From an uncultured Verrucomicrobiota bacterium (GTDB taxonomy: Bacteria > Verrucomicrobiota > Verrucomicrobiia > Verrucomicrobiales > Verrucomicrobiaceae), in assembly GCA_903848465.1 (NCBI GenBank), contig CAINGK010000221.1, forward strand, positions 19,050 through 83,049: a stretch of DNA of 64,000 bases, written 5' to 3'. Position 1 is the stretch's first letter. Every line of letters begins with the position of its first letter. The position numbers and the translations under genes are program-made. Shown here one piece after another: positions 36,001-43,027 of this stretch. The notes beneath the pieces are model-generated. The model did not search any database. It was not told the origin of the DNA and saw only the letters and a program-made list of their open reading frames with translations.

Positions 36001-36777
36001 AAACCCCACCCCACCGAGTCCGGTCTCCTCATCGGTCTCGCAGACACCAAAGCCTCCAACTGGATCCAGGAGAACCCCAGTGGAGACGTCATCTCCATCG
36101 ACACCATCCCTTTCATCGTCACGGATGCCATGCTCCCCACCCTGGCCCCCGGCTCTGAAAATCCAGCATCCAGCAACGAGCATCCAGCAGCCCTACCCGC
36201 CTCTGCCCGCGTCGAACTCGCCGCCGCCACCACCGACCCCAATCCCTCCCCCGCCCAAAAAGAAGCCGGCAACTACCCCAAAGGCAAAGTCACCCTCCAC
36301 GGCCTCCGCCTCAGCATCGAAAACCCACGCGGATCCACGCGCTCCGGCACCGACGCCACCGGCAAAGCCTGGTCCGTCACCCTGCCCCACCACTACGGCT
36401 ACTTCCTCGGCACCACTCAAGGAACCAACACGGCAGCGGACAATGCCGACCCCGACAACGATGGAGTGCCTAACCTGATTGAGTTCGCGACTGGGAAAGA
36501 CCCCACCTCCGCCCAAAGCGCTGCGGTCGCCGTCCCAACGGTCAATAGCGGCACCCTCGAATACTCCTACACGCGCAGTCTGGACGCCCTGAACTCGGGA
36601 GCCACCTTCACGGTGCAGTGGAACGATACCCTGGATCCCAGCCTGTGGAGCAGCAGCGGAGTGAGCGAGACCGTACTCTCAGACAACGGCCTCCTACAGC
36701 AGGTGAAGGCCACGCTGCCCGCCAGCAGCACTGGCAGGCGCTTTGTGCGGCTCAATGTCTTGCCTCCTGCCAACTAG
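33061..36777 (+). CDS. 5'-truncated phage/plasmid-type polyvalent protein with a Verrucomicrobia-type C-terminal tail
   Basis: Homology starts abruptly without a start codon at about 33061, with EPGTFIEEIQSD then HQAGREKGY and VPDAPFRTSWP...WTTGDTQADRY, the conserved block of large polyvalent proteins. A TTG at 33181 or ATG at 33193 could restart it. In order follow an ADP-ribosyltransferase-like domain (VFHGRGSEFTTFDKKYGG and GFFFSTDEATAKSYA), DPITRDAEGNVIPLSQRFNPES, a kinase-like domain of polyvalent type (GEHRVYQP...ISIDTIPF), and a pyrophosphatase-like start (LRLSIENPRGSTRSGT, HHYGYFLGT). That last domain breaks off at about 36420 and continues as DPDNDGVPNLIEF, a calcium-binding type-3-repeat tail of surface proteins. 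Probably a chimera and not a working gene, though the frame is open for over 1,200 codons. Confidence 0.7.
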   Translation, partial: GEPGTFIEEIQSDRHQAGREKGYREDKEGNLSKLVSERDALSGQMKLLDKSSPQYIDLWERRTDIQAEIDALGRGDTGVPDAPFRTSWPLQIFKRALRDAVSAGHSWIGWTTGDTQADRYDLSKQLDHLEYNYDATTQTGDLNGLKDDQQIIQESDVPVGKLADYIGKDLAQKLMETAKPDDVLKGDWQVAVLTGKAIKVEHSGMKGFYDTILPKEIGKYVKQWGAGVQPSTLSGSGQPPSTTANGSAATLQPPQTSPSTPIWRIDITPQMKAGVEAGQALFATPRRAYESMTFDPPFHTRFGDILSYDWMNQPVGGLSSQRTSDWSRARTNPATGRDIVHHFKVRKPDGIHTVSLETALGQLTEPQRHKLQSLIKSEQRRREEAANGQMTLFAGQRVTPEQDAEYIQAVKDGNVAKQQSMVDEAAKKAGYDSPKVFHGRGSEFTTFDKKYGGTRTQARSAKHGFFFSTDEATAKSYAVYAAEEGPIKDALQRAENAERRGDWDGYDKQVQEAERLDTYFQKLENRKNANVVSAYLRGDFNVFDAEGKTPQELSEDDIDEGITNQIIAAKKAGKTGVIFKNLDDAINLSNRPSDHYFVFTPSQIKSADPITRDAEGNVIPLSQRFNPESNSILFAAKRQFTSNLHTSLAAAATQRAPGSLPVPAPVTTANNSQPPQTTANASAAPLALLQRAYTTAAIGQSTLMLPIRRVYEQAHLLDPTLTPAAFMRALKAADDSGHVLLEPYDTPASLAAAAPFIVRNASGIPSISMALAASKRVANSASDATVSADDLRNRPTHDSRTGAETAPGIIARNVLGADRRRARQEPPVAALQGNRPAIAEEYQRLARYAAEKGLIFDPSRLGPEKDSGGEHRVYQPASAADQGRVFKTTFPGLSGLTRRALRLKDGGIRVMEDDALPSEYLDRCALHNEMLGDASQFEGILESPHGPSIVTSQPYVDGQHPPASPDLTSAGWTRQSTFWTKPHPTESGLLIGLADTKASNWIQENPSGDVISIDTIPFIVTDAMLPTLAPGSENPASSNEHPAALPASARVELAAATTDPNPSPAQKEAGNYPKGKVTLHGLRLSIENPRGSTRSGTDATGKAWSVTLPHHYGYFLGTTQGTNTAADNADPDNDGVPNLIEFATGKDPTSAQSAAVAVPTVNSGTLEYSYTRSLDALNSGATFTVQWNDTLDPSLWSSSGVSETVLSDNGLLQQVKATLPASSTGRRFVRLNVLPPAN

Positions 36778-36880
36778 CCTGATCTATTCAGACGCAGTGC
36801 AGCAACCTGAGGCTGACCCCTTCGCGGGAAAAATCACATTGCCGCAACAGTGGTGCGCGCAGCAGCGTTCATGTCGTCCC

Positions 36881-37432
36881 ATGAAATTGCTTACCCTCGC
36901 TTCCTCTCTCCTCCTTGCCGTTGCCCTTAGCGCGGCAGATGCTCCCAAATCCGTTTACGATGTTCCGCTCAAAGACATCGACGGCAAAGACACCTCGCTG
37001 AAGGCCTACCAGGGCAAGGTGATGCTGATCGTCAACGTCGCCTCGAAGTGCGGCAAGACGCCACAGTATGCGCAGCTCGAACAGCTCAATCAGGAGTTCA
37101 AAAAGGACGGACTGGCGGTGCTGGGCTTTCCCTGCAACGACTTCGGCGGCCAGGAGCCAGGAACCAATGCCGAGATCAAGGAGTTCTGCTCACTCAAATA
37201 CAAAGTGACTTTCCCAATGTTTGACAAGCTCGTGGTGAAAGGTGCCGACAAGAGCCCGCTCTATCAGGTGCTCAGTGGCCCGACCTCTCCCTTCCCGGGC
37301 GATGTGAAGTGGAACTTCGGCAAGTTTCTCGTCGGCCGTGATGGCAAGATCCTCAAGCGCTTCGAACCCGGTGACAAACCCGATGCTCCAGCCGTGGTAG
37401 CCGCGATCAAGGAAGCGCTGGCAGCGAAGTAA
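36881..37432 (+). CDS. glutathione peroxidase family thiol peroxidase, exported
   Basis: From the ATG at 36881 the protein is 183 residues with a signal peptide (MKLLTLASSLLLAVALSAADA). The catalytic set of the GPx family is present: Cys57 in NVASKCG, Gln in FGGQEPG and Trp in WNFGKF. Cysteine replaces selenocysteine, as in most bacterial members, which usually use thioredoxin as reductant. It reduces peroxides in the periplasm. The ORF can be extended upstream to 36743 but the extra part has no homology and would hide the signal peptide. A strong terminator follows. Confidence 0.93.
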   Translation: MKLLTLASSLLLAVALSAADAPKSVYDVPLKDIDGKDTSLKAYQGKVMLIVNVASKCGKTPQYAQLEQLNQEFKKDGLAVLGFPCNDFGGQEPGTNAEIKEFCSLKYKVTFPMFDKLVVKGADKSPLYQVLSGPTSPFPGDVKWNFGKFLVGRDGKILKRFEPGDKPDAPAVVAAIKEALAAK

Positions 37433-37476
37433 GGGATTCCAACTTCAAGCCAGCCAAGGCTGGTTGATAGAGTCAA

Positions 37477-37511
37477 AGCGGCGACAGCTCCATGAGCTGT
37501 CGCCGCTTTTT
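37477..37511 (+). terminator. Rho-independent terminator
   Basis: A perfect 14-bp stem (37477-37490 with 37494-37507) around a 3-base loop is followed by a T run to 37511. It lies 45 bases after the glutathione peroxidase gene. Confidence 0.92.
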
Positions 37512-37601
37512 GGGGTGAGGGCAGCCAGGGACCTCTAGTTGCTCGACCATTCCCCGCCTTGCTTTCTTGACGGTTCGCGCATCTCCTGCAAAGTTTAGGC
37601 C

Positions 37602-37841
37602 ATGGAAAATCTCCCCAAAGTCTTTGATAAACAACCCGTCGCCGTCGAACTCCCAGCCGGAGACCACTGGTGGTGTGCCTGTGGCTTGAGCGGTCACCAG
37701 CCCAACTGCGATGGCAGCCACAAAGGCACCGGTTTTGGCCCGAAGAAGTTCAACCTGCCTGAGGCGAAGAAGGTCTGGCTCTGCAACTGCAAGCAGACCA
37801 AGAACCCGCCTTTCTGCGACGGCAGCCACAAGGCGCTCTAA
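37602..37841 (+). CDS. CDGSH-type iron-sulfur protein with two motifs
   Basis: The 79-residue protein contains two complete CDGSH iron-sulfur motifs: C25-x-C27 with CDGSH at 36-40, and C61-x-C63 with CDGSH at 72-76. Each is expected to bind one 2Fe-2S cluster through three Cys and one His. The double-motif bacterial form is soluble and presumably cytoplasmic; electron or cluster transfer is the likely role. It lies between the glutathione peroxidase and DsbD genes, a small redox neighbourhood. Confidence 0.93.
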   Translation: MENLPKVFDKQPVAVELPAGDHWWCACGLSGHQPNCDGSHKGTGFGPKKFNLPEAKKVWLCNCKQTKNPPFCDGSHKAL

Positions 37842-37879
37842 GTCGTCGAGCGTTCGTAACCATTCATTGTCCACGCCAT

Positions 37880-37915
37880 AACGCGCCGTGATGGGAATAA
37901 CCCGCACGGCGCGTT
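37880..37915 (+). terminator. hairpin, possible terminator
   Basis: AACGCGCCGTG (37880-37890) pairs perfectly with CACGGCGCGTT (37905-37915) after the CDGSH gene. The T tail is weak, so termination is uncertain. Confidence 0.5.
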
Positions 37916-37946
37916 CTCCTACCTGCTCAATCCCTTACCCAACCTC

Positions 37947-39857
37947 ATGAACCGAAGCCGTTTCCTGTCCCTCGCCGCATCGCTGCTCGTTGCCACCGCC
38001 GCCCATGCCCAAACCTTTGGCTTGGGCGAGACCGACGCGCCCAAGCAGGAGCGCGTCGTGGCAGAACTGGTCGCCGCTGTGACCACCGCTGCTCCCGGCC
38101 AGCCGTTTCAGGCTGCCGTCAAATTGGTGCATGCCAAGGAAACGCATAGCTACGGCAAGGTGCTGCCACCCGGAATCGTGGGAAAGCCCACCAAACTGAC
38201 CTGGACCCTGCCGGAGGGCTGGCAGGTGGAGGAGCAGCCCTGGCCCGCGACGCATCAGGTGCCGTCCACCGATGGTGCCATCAGCGACGGCTATGACGGC
38301 ACGGTGTACCTGCCCGTGAAGATCACCCCACCTGCCAGCGCCGCCGCAGGCAGCAGCGTGGAACTGAAGGTGAAAGTGAGCGCCCTGGTGTGCGATCCGA
38401 AATCCTGCCAGCCGTTTACTAAAGAAGTCGCGCTCACGCTCGGCGTGGCCGCCACGCCCGTGGTCAATGCCGCGAATACCGCTGTGTTTGGCGCGCCTCC
38501 CGCCGTGGAAAAAAAAAGCCCTGAGGCCCAGCCCGCAGCGCCTGCGGGGGAAGCCAAACCAGCCGTAGCAGCAGCCACCAAACCTGCTGCCGCGCCAGCC
38601 ACCGCAGCGGCCAGTACGGTGGCTCCCCCGCTGTCCTTTGTGCAGATTCTGCTCTATGCCTTCATTGGCGGGCTGATCCTCAACATCATGCCCTGCGTGT
38701 TTCCGGTGCTCGGCATCAAGGTGACGAGCGTGGTGCAGCAGGCAGGTGAAGACCGCCGCAAGGTGGTGCTGCATGGTTTGATGTACACCGTGGGCGTGCT
38801 GCTCTCGTTCTGGGTGCTGGGTGGCGTTGCCATCGCGCTCAACAAAGGCTGGGGCTCGCAGTTGCAGTCACCGGCTTTCAATTACTTCCTGGCTGCGTTC
38901 TTCCTCATCTTTGCGCTGAATATGGCGGGCCTGTTTGAGATCGGTGCCTCGGTCATCGGCGTCGGTTCCGGTTTGCAGTCCAAGAGCGGCCTCGGCGGTT
39001 CCTTCTTCTCCGGTCTGCTGGCCACGGTGGTGGCCACGCCCTGCTCCGCCCCGTTTCTCGGCACCGCGCTCGGGGCCACGCTCTCACTGCCTGCGTCGCA
39101 GTCCATGCTGATCTTCACGCTCATTGGCCTTGGCCTCGCCAGTCCGTTTCTGCTGCTCTCCCTTTTCCCCGGCCTCATCTCTGCACTGCCACGACCCGGC
39201 GCGTGGATGGAGAGCTTCAAGCAGGGCATGTCCTTCCTGCTCTTTGGCACCGTGGGCTTCATGCTCTACGTGCTGACCAATCAGATCGAAGGCCTGCCCG
39301 TGCTGTTCGCCATCCTGAGCCTCGTGCTCATCGCGCTGGGCTGCTGGATCTACGGTCGCTGGGCGCTGCCGCACAAGCCCGCCCGCACGCAGAACATCGC
39401 GCGGCTGCTCACCTTCCTCGCGGTGGCAGGCGGCCTGTGGGTCGGTCTGCCCGGTGCCTCGGCCAAACGCGCCCATGCGGAAGAAGCCGTGAATCTCAAA
39501 GACCCCGATGCGCTGCACTGGGAAATGTGGTCGCCAGAAAAAGTGGCCGCACTGCGCGCCGCCAAGCAGCCGGTGTACATCGACTTCACCGCCTCCTGGT
39601 GCTGGACCTGCCAGGTCAACAAACGCGTCTATACCGACGCCGCACTGCGTGCCCTCTTCAAGCAGCACCACGTCGTCACGCTCAAGGCCGACTGGTCGGA
39701 TGAAAACGAAAGCATCCGCCTCGCCCTGGAAGCCCTGGGCAAGCGCGCCGTGCCCGTGAACGTGCTCTACATCCCCGGCGTGGAAGAACCCTTCATCCTC
39801 GATGAATTGCTCACCGTGGGGAATGTGACGGCGGCGCTGAAGAAGCTGGAGAAGTGA
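37947..39857 (+). CDS. dsbD: thiol:disulfide interchange protein DsbD
   Basis: The 636-residue protein carries electrons across the inner membrane from cytoplasmic thioredoxin to periplasmic disulfide proteins. After a signal peptide (to about residue 22) is an N-terminal DsbD-alpha-like domain with VCDPKSCQPF. An Ala/Pro linker leads into eight predicted membrane segments from about 230, with NIMPCVFPVLGIK and the matching ATPCSAPFLGTALG that hold the two membrane Cys. The C-terminal thioredoxin domain has FTASWCWTCQVNK: the motif is CWTC rather than CVAC-like. It may supply electrons to the TlpA-like domain and other periplasmic partners (inference). Confidence 0.95.
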   Translation: MNRSRFLSLAASLLVATAAHAQTFGLGETDAPKQERVVAELVAAVTTAAPGQPFQAAVKLVHAKETHSYGKVLPPGIVGKPTKLTWTLPEGWQVEEQPWPATHQVPSTDGAISDGYDGTVYLPVKITPPASAAAGSSVELKVKVSALVCDPKSCQPFTKEVALTLGVAATPVVNAANTAVFGAPPAVEKKSPEAQPAAPAGEAKPAVAAATKPAAAPATAAASTVAPPLSFVQILLYAFIGGLILNIMPCVFPVLGIKVTSVVQQAGEDRRKVVLHGLMYTVGVLLSFWVLGGVAIALNKGWGSQLQSPAFNYFLAAFFLIFALNMAGLFEIGASVIGVGSGLQSKSGLGGSFFSGLLATVVATPCSAPFLGTALGATLSLPASQSMLIFTLIGLGLASPFLLLSLFPGLISALPRPGAWMESFKQGMSFLLFGTVGFMLYVLTNQIEGLPVLFAILSLVLIALGCWIYGRWALPHKPARTQNIARLLTFLAVAGGLWVGLPGASAKRAHAEEAVNLKDPDALHWEMWSPEKVAALRAAKQPVYIDFTASWCWTCQVNKRVYTDAALRALFKQHHVVTLKADWSDENESIRLALEALGKRAVPVNVLYIPGVEEPFILDELLTVGNVTAALKKLEK

Positions 39858-39978
39858 GGAGAAATATATGGAATCCCCACCTCTCGTCATTCATCGACTG
39901 GCGCTTGCTTCGCTTCTTGTTGTTGCCGCCATGAATATTGTCGGAAGCTTTCACTAGGTTCCTGGAGCACCTGCTGAG

Positions 39979-40290
39979 ATGAGGCTCGCGCCGCTCTTCG
40001 GCATCGCGCTATGGTCATGGCTGCTCTGGAAGATTTGGAAGCGTCCCCGCCAATGGGGCCTCGGTGTCGGCACCTTGCTGTTTCTGATGATCGCATTCCA
40101 AAGCTACCTTTGGTGGGGCGGCGTAAACAATCCCGAATTCGCAAAGCTAGATATTGATCGAAGCATCACAAACTTCATTCTATTTGCTGAGCTTCCGATC
40201 TTCGTTGCCGGAGCCTCTTGCATTCTATTAAGATTCTGTGGAGATGCAAAATCGGTTATTAACATGTGCAATGTCAAAGGGACATGGTAG
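39979..40290 (+). CDS. small membrane protein of unknown function
   Basis: The 103-residue frame has three hydrophobic segments: about 5-18 (FGIALWSWLLWKIW), 28-47 (LGVGTLLFLMIAFQSYLWW) and 66-87. The pattern with basic residues between the first two segments looks like a real membrane protein, but I recognise no family. Its last seven codons (CNVKGTW) lie in the left copy of a 73-bp repeat that starts at 40268, so its original C-terminus may have been replaced. Confidence 0.5.
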   Translation: MRLAPLFGIALWSWLLWKIWKRPRQWGLGVGTLLFLMIAFQSYLWWGGVNNPEFAKLDIDRSITNFILFAELPIFVAGASCILLRFCGDAKSVINMCNVKGTW

Positions 40291-40744
40291 TCGCTAAATA
40301 CACAGTGATATTCACTTGAATGATGTCCTTTTATCTTGGCGCTCAGGTGGCCCAACGGGCCGCAGGAGTCAGCCCAGGGTGCTGCGAGGAACGAGCAAAC
40401 CCTGGGTTTTGGCGATAACGCTCCGCCTCTCCCAAGGTCGCGCTCTGAAGGAGCGCAGGAGAGGGGGCAAATGGGTCTGGGTCTGCGCCGTGCATGGAGG
40501 TCTTTCGCAATGCACACGCTCTCCTGCGCCCTTTCAGGGCGCGACCTTGGCGCAAGAGGTGCGGCGTGCAGCGGACCCAGGGCTGCACTCGCCTAGGCTC
40601 GCCCCGCCCTGGGCTGAGTCCTTCGCACCGTTGGTGCGGCAGGGACTTTTTGCGCTGCATTGATGAACCTGCGCAATGTCAACGGGACGTGGCTGTCGCC
40701 ATTGGCACAGTGATTTCACCTGAATGATGTCCCTTTAACTTGGC
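40268..40744. repeat. composite intergenic element: palindromic core between 73-bp direct repeats
   Basis: Two imperfect direct repeats, 40268-40340 and 40673-40744, both run from GCAATGTCAA to CTTGGC. Each contains its own inverted arms, GTCAAAGGGACAT facing ATGTCC(C/T)TTTA. Between them is a nested palindrome: GGAGTCAGCCCAGGG (40365-40379) pairs with CCCTGGGCTGAGTCC (40607-40621) with one mismatch, and CCAAGGTCGCGC (40432-40443) pairs perfectly with GCGCGACCTTGG (40539-40550). No transposase is present. The layout suggests insertion of one repeat type into or between copies of another. The remaining spacer up to cinA at 40880 shows nothing else. Confidence 0.75.
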
Positions 40745-40879
40745 ACAGCTTAATAAATCCCAAATTGAACCAACCCGAGAGTCAAACTGAAGAAACTGGA
40801 GAAGTGACCCAACTCCTGCCATTGCGCCACCCCACGAATACCGTTGAAAACCAGCCCGGCGTGATGGATGGGCTTACGC

Positions 40880-42136
40880 ATGATCGTCGAACTCGTCAAC
40901 ACCGGTACCGAACTCCTCCTGGGAGACACCATCAACACCAACGCCGCCTGGATCGGCCAGCGGCTGGCGGCGCTGGGCATTCAGGTGTCGCGACAGACGA
41001 TTGTGCCTGATGGTGCCGTCATTCGCACGGCCATCGCCGAGGCAGCGCAGCGCGCGGACGTGGTGCTCGTCTCCGGTGGACTGGGGCCAACCAATGACGA
41101 CCTCACGCGGGAATCCACCGCCGCCTTGCTGAATCTCGACCTGGAGCTGAATGACGGGGTGATGCAGCACCTGCACGAGTATTTCACCAAACGCGGCAAA
41201 CCCGTCAGCGATGCCACCAAACGCCAGGCCATGGTGCCTCGTGGTGCCAGCGTGCTGCCCAATCTCTTCGGCACCGCCCCCGGCCTGTACTTCCCCGCCG
41301 AACTCAGCGCCGCACAGGGCTGGAACGCCCACATCTTTCTGCTGCCCGGACCACCACGGGAACTGAAGCCCATGGTGGAAAGCGAAGTCGAAACCCGCCT
41401 GCGCGAATGGCTGCCGGACGGTGCCTCGCGCCGCGTGCTGTACCTCAAAGTCACCGGCGTGGGCGAGTCCGACATCGTCGAAGCCGTCGAGAAGCAGCTC
41501 GAAGCCATCCCCGGCCTGGATCTCGGCTACTGCATCCGCAATGGCGATGTGGACGTGCGCCTCGCCGGACCGCAGACCGCTGTGGAAGCCGCCGCAGACG
41601 TGGTGCGCACAGCCTTGGGCGACTGCATCGTTTCGGAGGATCGCCGCATCATTGAAGAAGTCATCGTGCAACTCCTCAGCGAGCGCGGCCAATGGCTCGC
41701 CACCGCCGAGTCCTGCACCGGTGGCACCATTGCCAACCGCATCACCGATGTCAGCGGAGCCTCCCGCGTCTTCGGCCACGGTTGGGTTACGTATGCCAAT
41801 GAAGCCAAGCACCAGCACCTCGGCGTGCCCCTGGAACTCATCGAAACCCACGGCGCTGTGAGCGAGGAAGTCGCCCGCGCCATGGCCGAAGGTGCCCTGA
41901 AAAACAGCGGAGCCGACCACGCCCTCGCCGTCACCGGCGTCGCAGGCCCCACCGGCGGCACGCCGGAGAAACCCGTCGGCACCGTCTGGATCGCCCTCGC
42001 TTCGAAGAACGCCGAGACCTGGGCGCAGAAACGCTTCTCCCCCGGCTCCCGCGACCGCTTCAAACTGCTGACCTCCCAAGCGGCCCTCGACATGCTCCGC
42101 AGACGCATGCTGGGGATTGGAATGAAAGCAAAGTAG
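40880..42136 (+). CDS. cinA: CinA family nicotinamide-nucleotide amidohydrolase / ADP-ribose pyrophosphatase-like
   Basis: The protein is 418 residues from the ATG at 40880. The N-terminal COG1058 domain (about 1-170) has IVELVNTGTELLLGDTINTNA and VSGGLGPTNDDLTRE. The C-terminal CinA domain (about 255-415) has AESCTGGTIANRITDVSGAS and ALAVTGVAGPTGGTPEKPVGTV. The C-terminal domain deamidates NMN to NaMN for pyridine-nucleotide recycling; the N-terminal domain is a molybdopterin-binding-like fold with ADP-ribose pyrophosphatase activity in some species. A second, diverged copy of about 63 bases of its 3' region (41961-42023) lies at 42628-42690. Confidence 0.95.
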   Translation: MIVELVNTGTELLLGDTINTNAAWIGQRLAALGIQVSRQTIVPDGAVIRTAIAEAAQRADVVLVSGGLGPTNDDLTRESTAALLNLDLELNDGVMQHLHEYFTKRGKPVSDATKRQAMVPRGASVLPNLFGTAPGLYFPAELSAAQGWNAHIFLLPGPPRELKPMVESEVETRLREWLPDGASRRVLYLKVTGVGESDIVEAVEKQLEAIPGLDLGYCIRNGDVDVRLAGPQTAVEAAADVVRTALGDCIVSEDRRIIEEVIVQLLSERGQWLATAESCTGGTIANRITDVSGASRVFGHGWVTYANEAKHQHLGVPLELIETHGAVSEEVARAMAEGALKNSGADHALAVTGVAGPTGGTPEKPVGTVWIALASKNAETWAQKRFSPGSRDRFKLLTSQAALDMLRRRMLGIGMKAK

Positions 42137-42212
42137 TGCTGAGCTTCAGTTCAAGGTGGTTTTGACAGGCGAGACACACTGCCGCTGCTCAGTTTACCCT
42201 AGCTCACTAACA

Positions 42213-42491
42213 TCAAAAGCGCTTCAAGCCCCAGCTTGGATTCCGGCGATTATGCCTGATGACCCACACACGAGCGTAGTCACCCCGGATGTCGTAGAGA
42301 AAGTGGTCGAAATTGCAGCGCCGCAATCCGCAGGCGTCGAAATGAAAAAAACGCGAATTCTCAGCCACCTTCAGCAGCCCTGACTGAAATTCACCGAAAA
42401 AACCCTCTGCGAGTTCCGGCGAAACCTCGTCGTATTTTTCCAAAATAGCGTCCAGGTCGGCCTGGACTTTTCGATGGAATCTAACGCGCAC
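42213..42491 (-). CDS. RelE/ParE-family toxin
   Basis: The 92-residue product from a GTG at 42491 (open to 42521) matches the RelE/ParE toxin fold: VRFHRKVQADLDAILEKY, then FFGEFQSGLLKV, a strand pair ending in RRCNFDHFLYDIRG, and the typical ending WVIRHNRRNPSWGLKR. The start overlaps the end of the antitoxin frame by 11 bases, the usual translational coupling. The antitoxin gene upstream has lost its 5' half, so either the toxin is silent or weakened, or another antitoxin supplies cover. Confidence 0.72.
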   Translation of the reverse strand: MRVRFHRKVQADLDAILEKYDEVSPELAEGFFGEFQSGLLKVAENSRFFHFDACGLRRCNFDHFLYDIRGDYARVWVIRHNRRNPSWGLKRF

Positions 42492-42627
42492 GAAAACGAA
42501 GCCCTGAGACGAGTTGGTCAAAGGAAATCATCACCTCGTCATTCGCATCCCCCTCCCGCACCCGGTTCATCACTTCCTCATCCGAAACACCGTGGTGTGG
42601 CTTATCGAGACCATGCAGCAACTGGGC
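42481..42627 (-). pseudogene. C-terminal remnant of the cognate antitoxin gene
   Basis: Minus-strand residues AAQLLHGLDKPHHGVSDEE, then VMNRVREGDAND and FDQLVSGLRFRAR, resemble the C-terminal two-thirds of the small antitoxins that accompany RelE/ParE toxins (addiction module component type). At about 42627 the homology stops and plus-strand cinA-like sequence begins. The frame stays open upstream to 43089, but that part is translated repeat DNA (PKPPKPPKP and similar), so the true N-terminus and start are missing. Confidence 0.55.
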
Positions 42628-42690
42628 CGCCAGAGAAACCCGTGGGCACCGTCTGGATCGGCCTCGCTTCGAGAAACACCGAGACCTGGG
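42628..42690 (+). pseudogene. displaced fragment of a cinA 3' region
   Basis: About 63 bases match 41961-42023 of cinA with roughly six substitutions. Translation gives PEKPVGTVWIGLASRNTETW against PEKPVGTVWIALASKNAETW in the intact gene. It lies in the same orientation about 670 bases downstream and abuts the broken antitoxin gene. Confidence 0.8.
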
Positions 42691-42712
42691 GAAAGCACCG
42701 CGCTCAAAACTA

Positions 42713-42996
42713 GGTTTCGGAGGTTTCGGAGGTTTCGGAGGTTTTGGAGGTTCGTTTTGGAGGGGTGAGAATATTTTCGTGGGCGAGGACGTTGCACGAC
42801 TTCGCAAATGTGAGCGTGGGAACGCAAGCATGACAGCGAGTGCGAGTTGGCGTGCGTGAGACCTTTCTCTCTTCAGCCAGAAATCCCCCCAGTCGAAACC
42901 TCTCTCCCTGGATCTGGACATTGAGGGTTTTGGAGGTTTCGGAGGTTTTGGAGGTTCGTTTTGGAAGGTGTGAATATTTTTCACACCTAGCCATGG
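42713..42996. repeat. two copies of a 9-nt tandem repeat module
   Basis: GGTTTCGGA/GGTTTTGGA units (9 nt) repeat four to five times from 42713 and again three or four times from about 42925. Each array ends in GGTTCGTTTTGGA followed by a tail with GAATATTTT. The second copy ends in a hairpin (AGGTGTGA ... TCACACCT). The DNA between them, about 150 bases, has no recognisable gene. A third copy in the opposite orientation is at 44358-44412. The region up to 43027 holds nothing else. Confidence 0.75.
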
Positions 42997-43027
42997 TGCC
43001 ATTGAGGCAGGTACTCCAGCCTGTGAA

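Noticed and set aside
40316..40727. Several overlapping frames of 60-137 codons
   Set aside because: All lie inside the palindromic composite repeat and are its by-products.
42713..42996. CRISPR array
   Set aside because: Units are only 9 nt, contiguous, with no spacers, and no cas genes are present.
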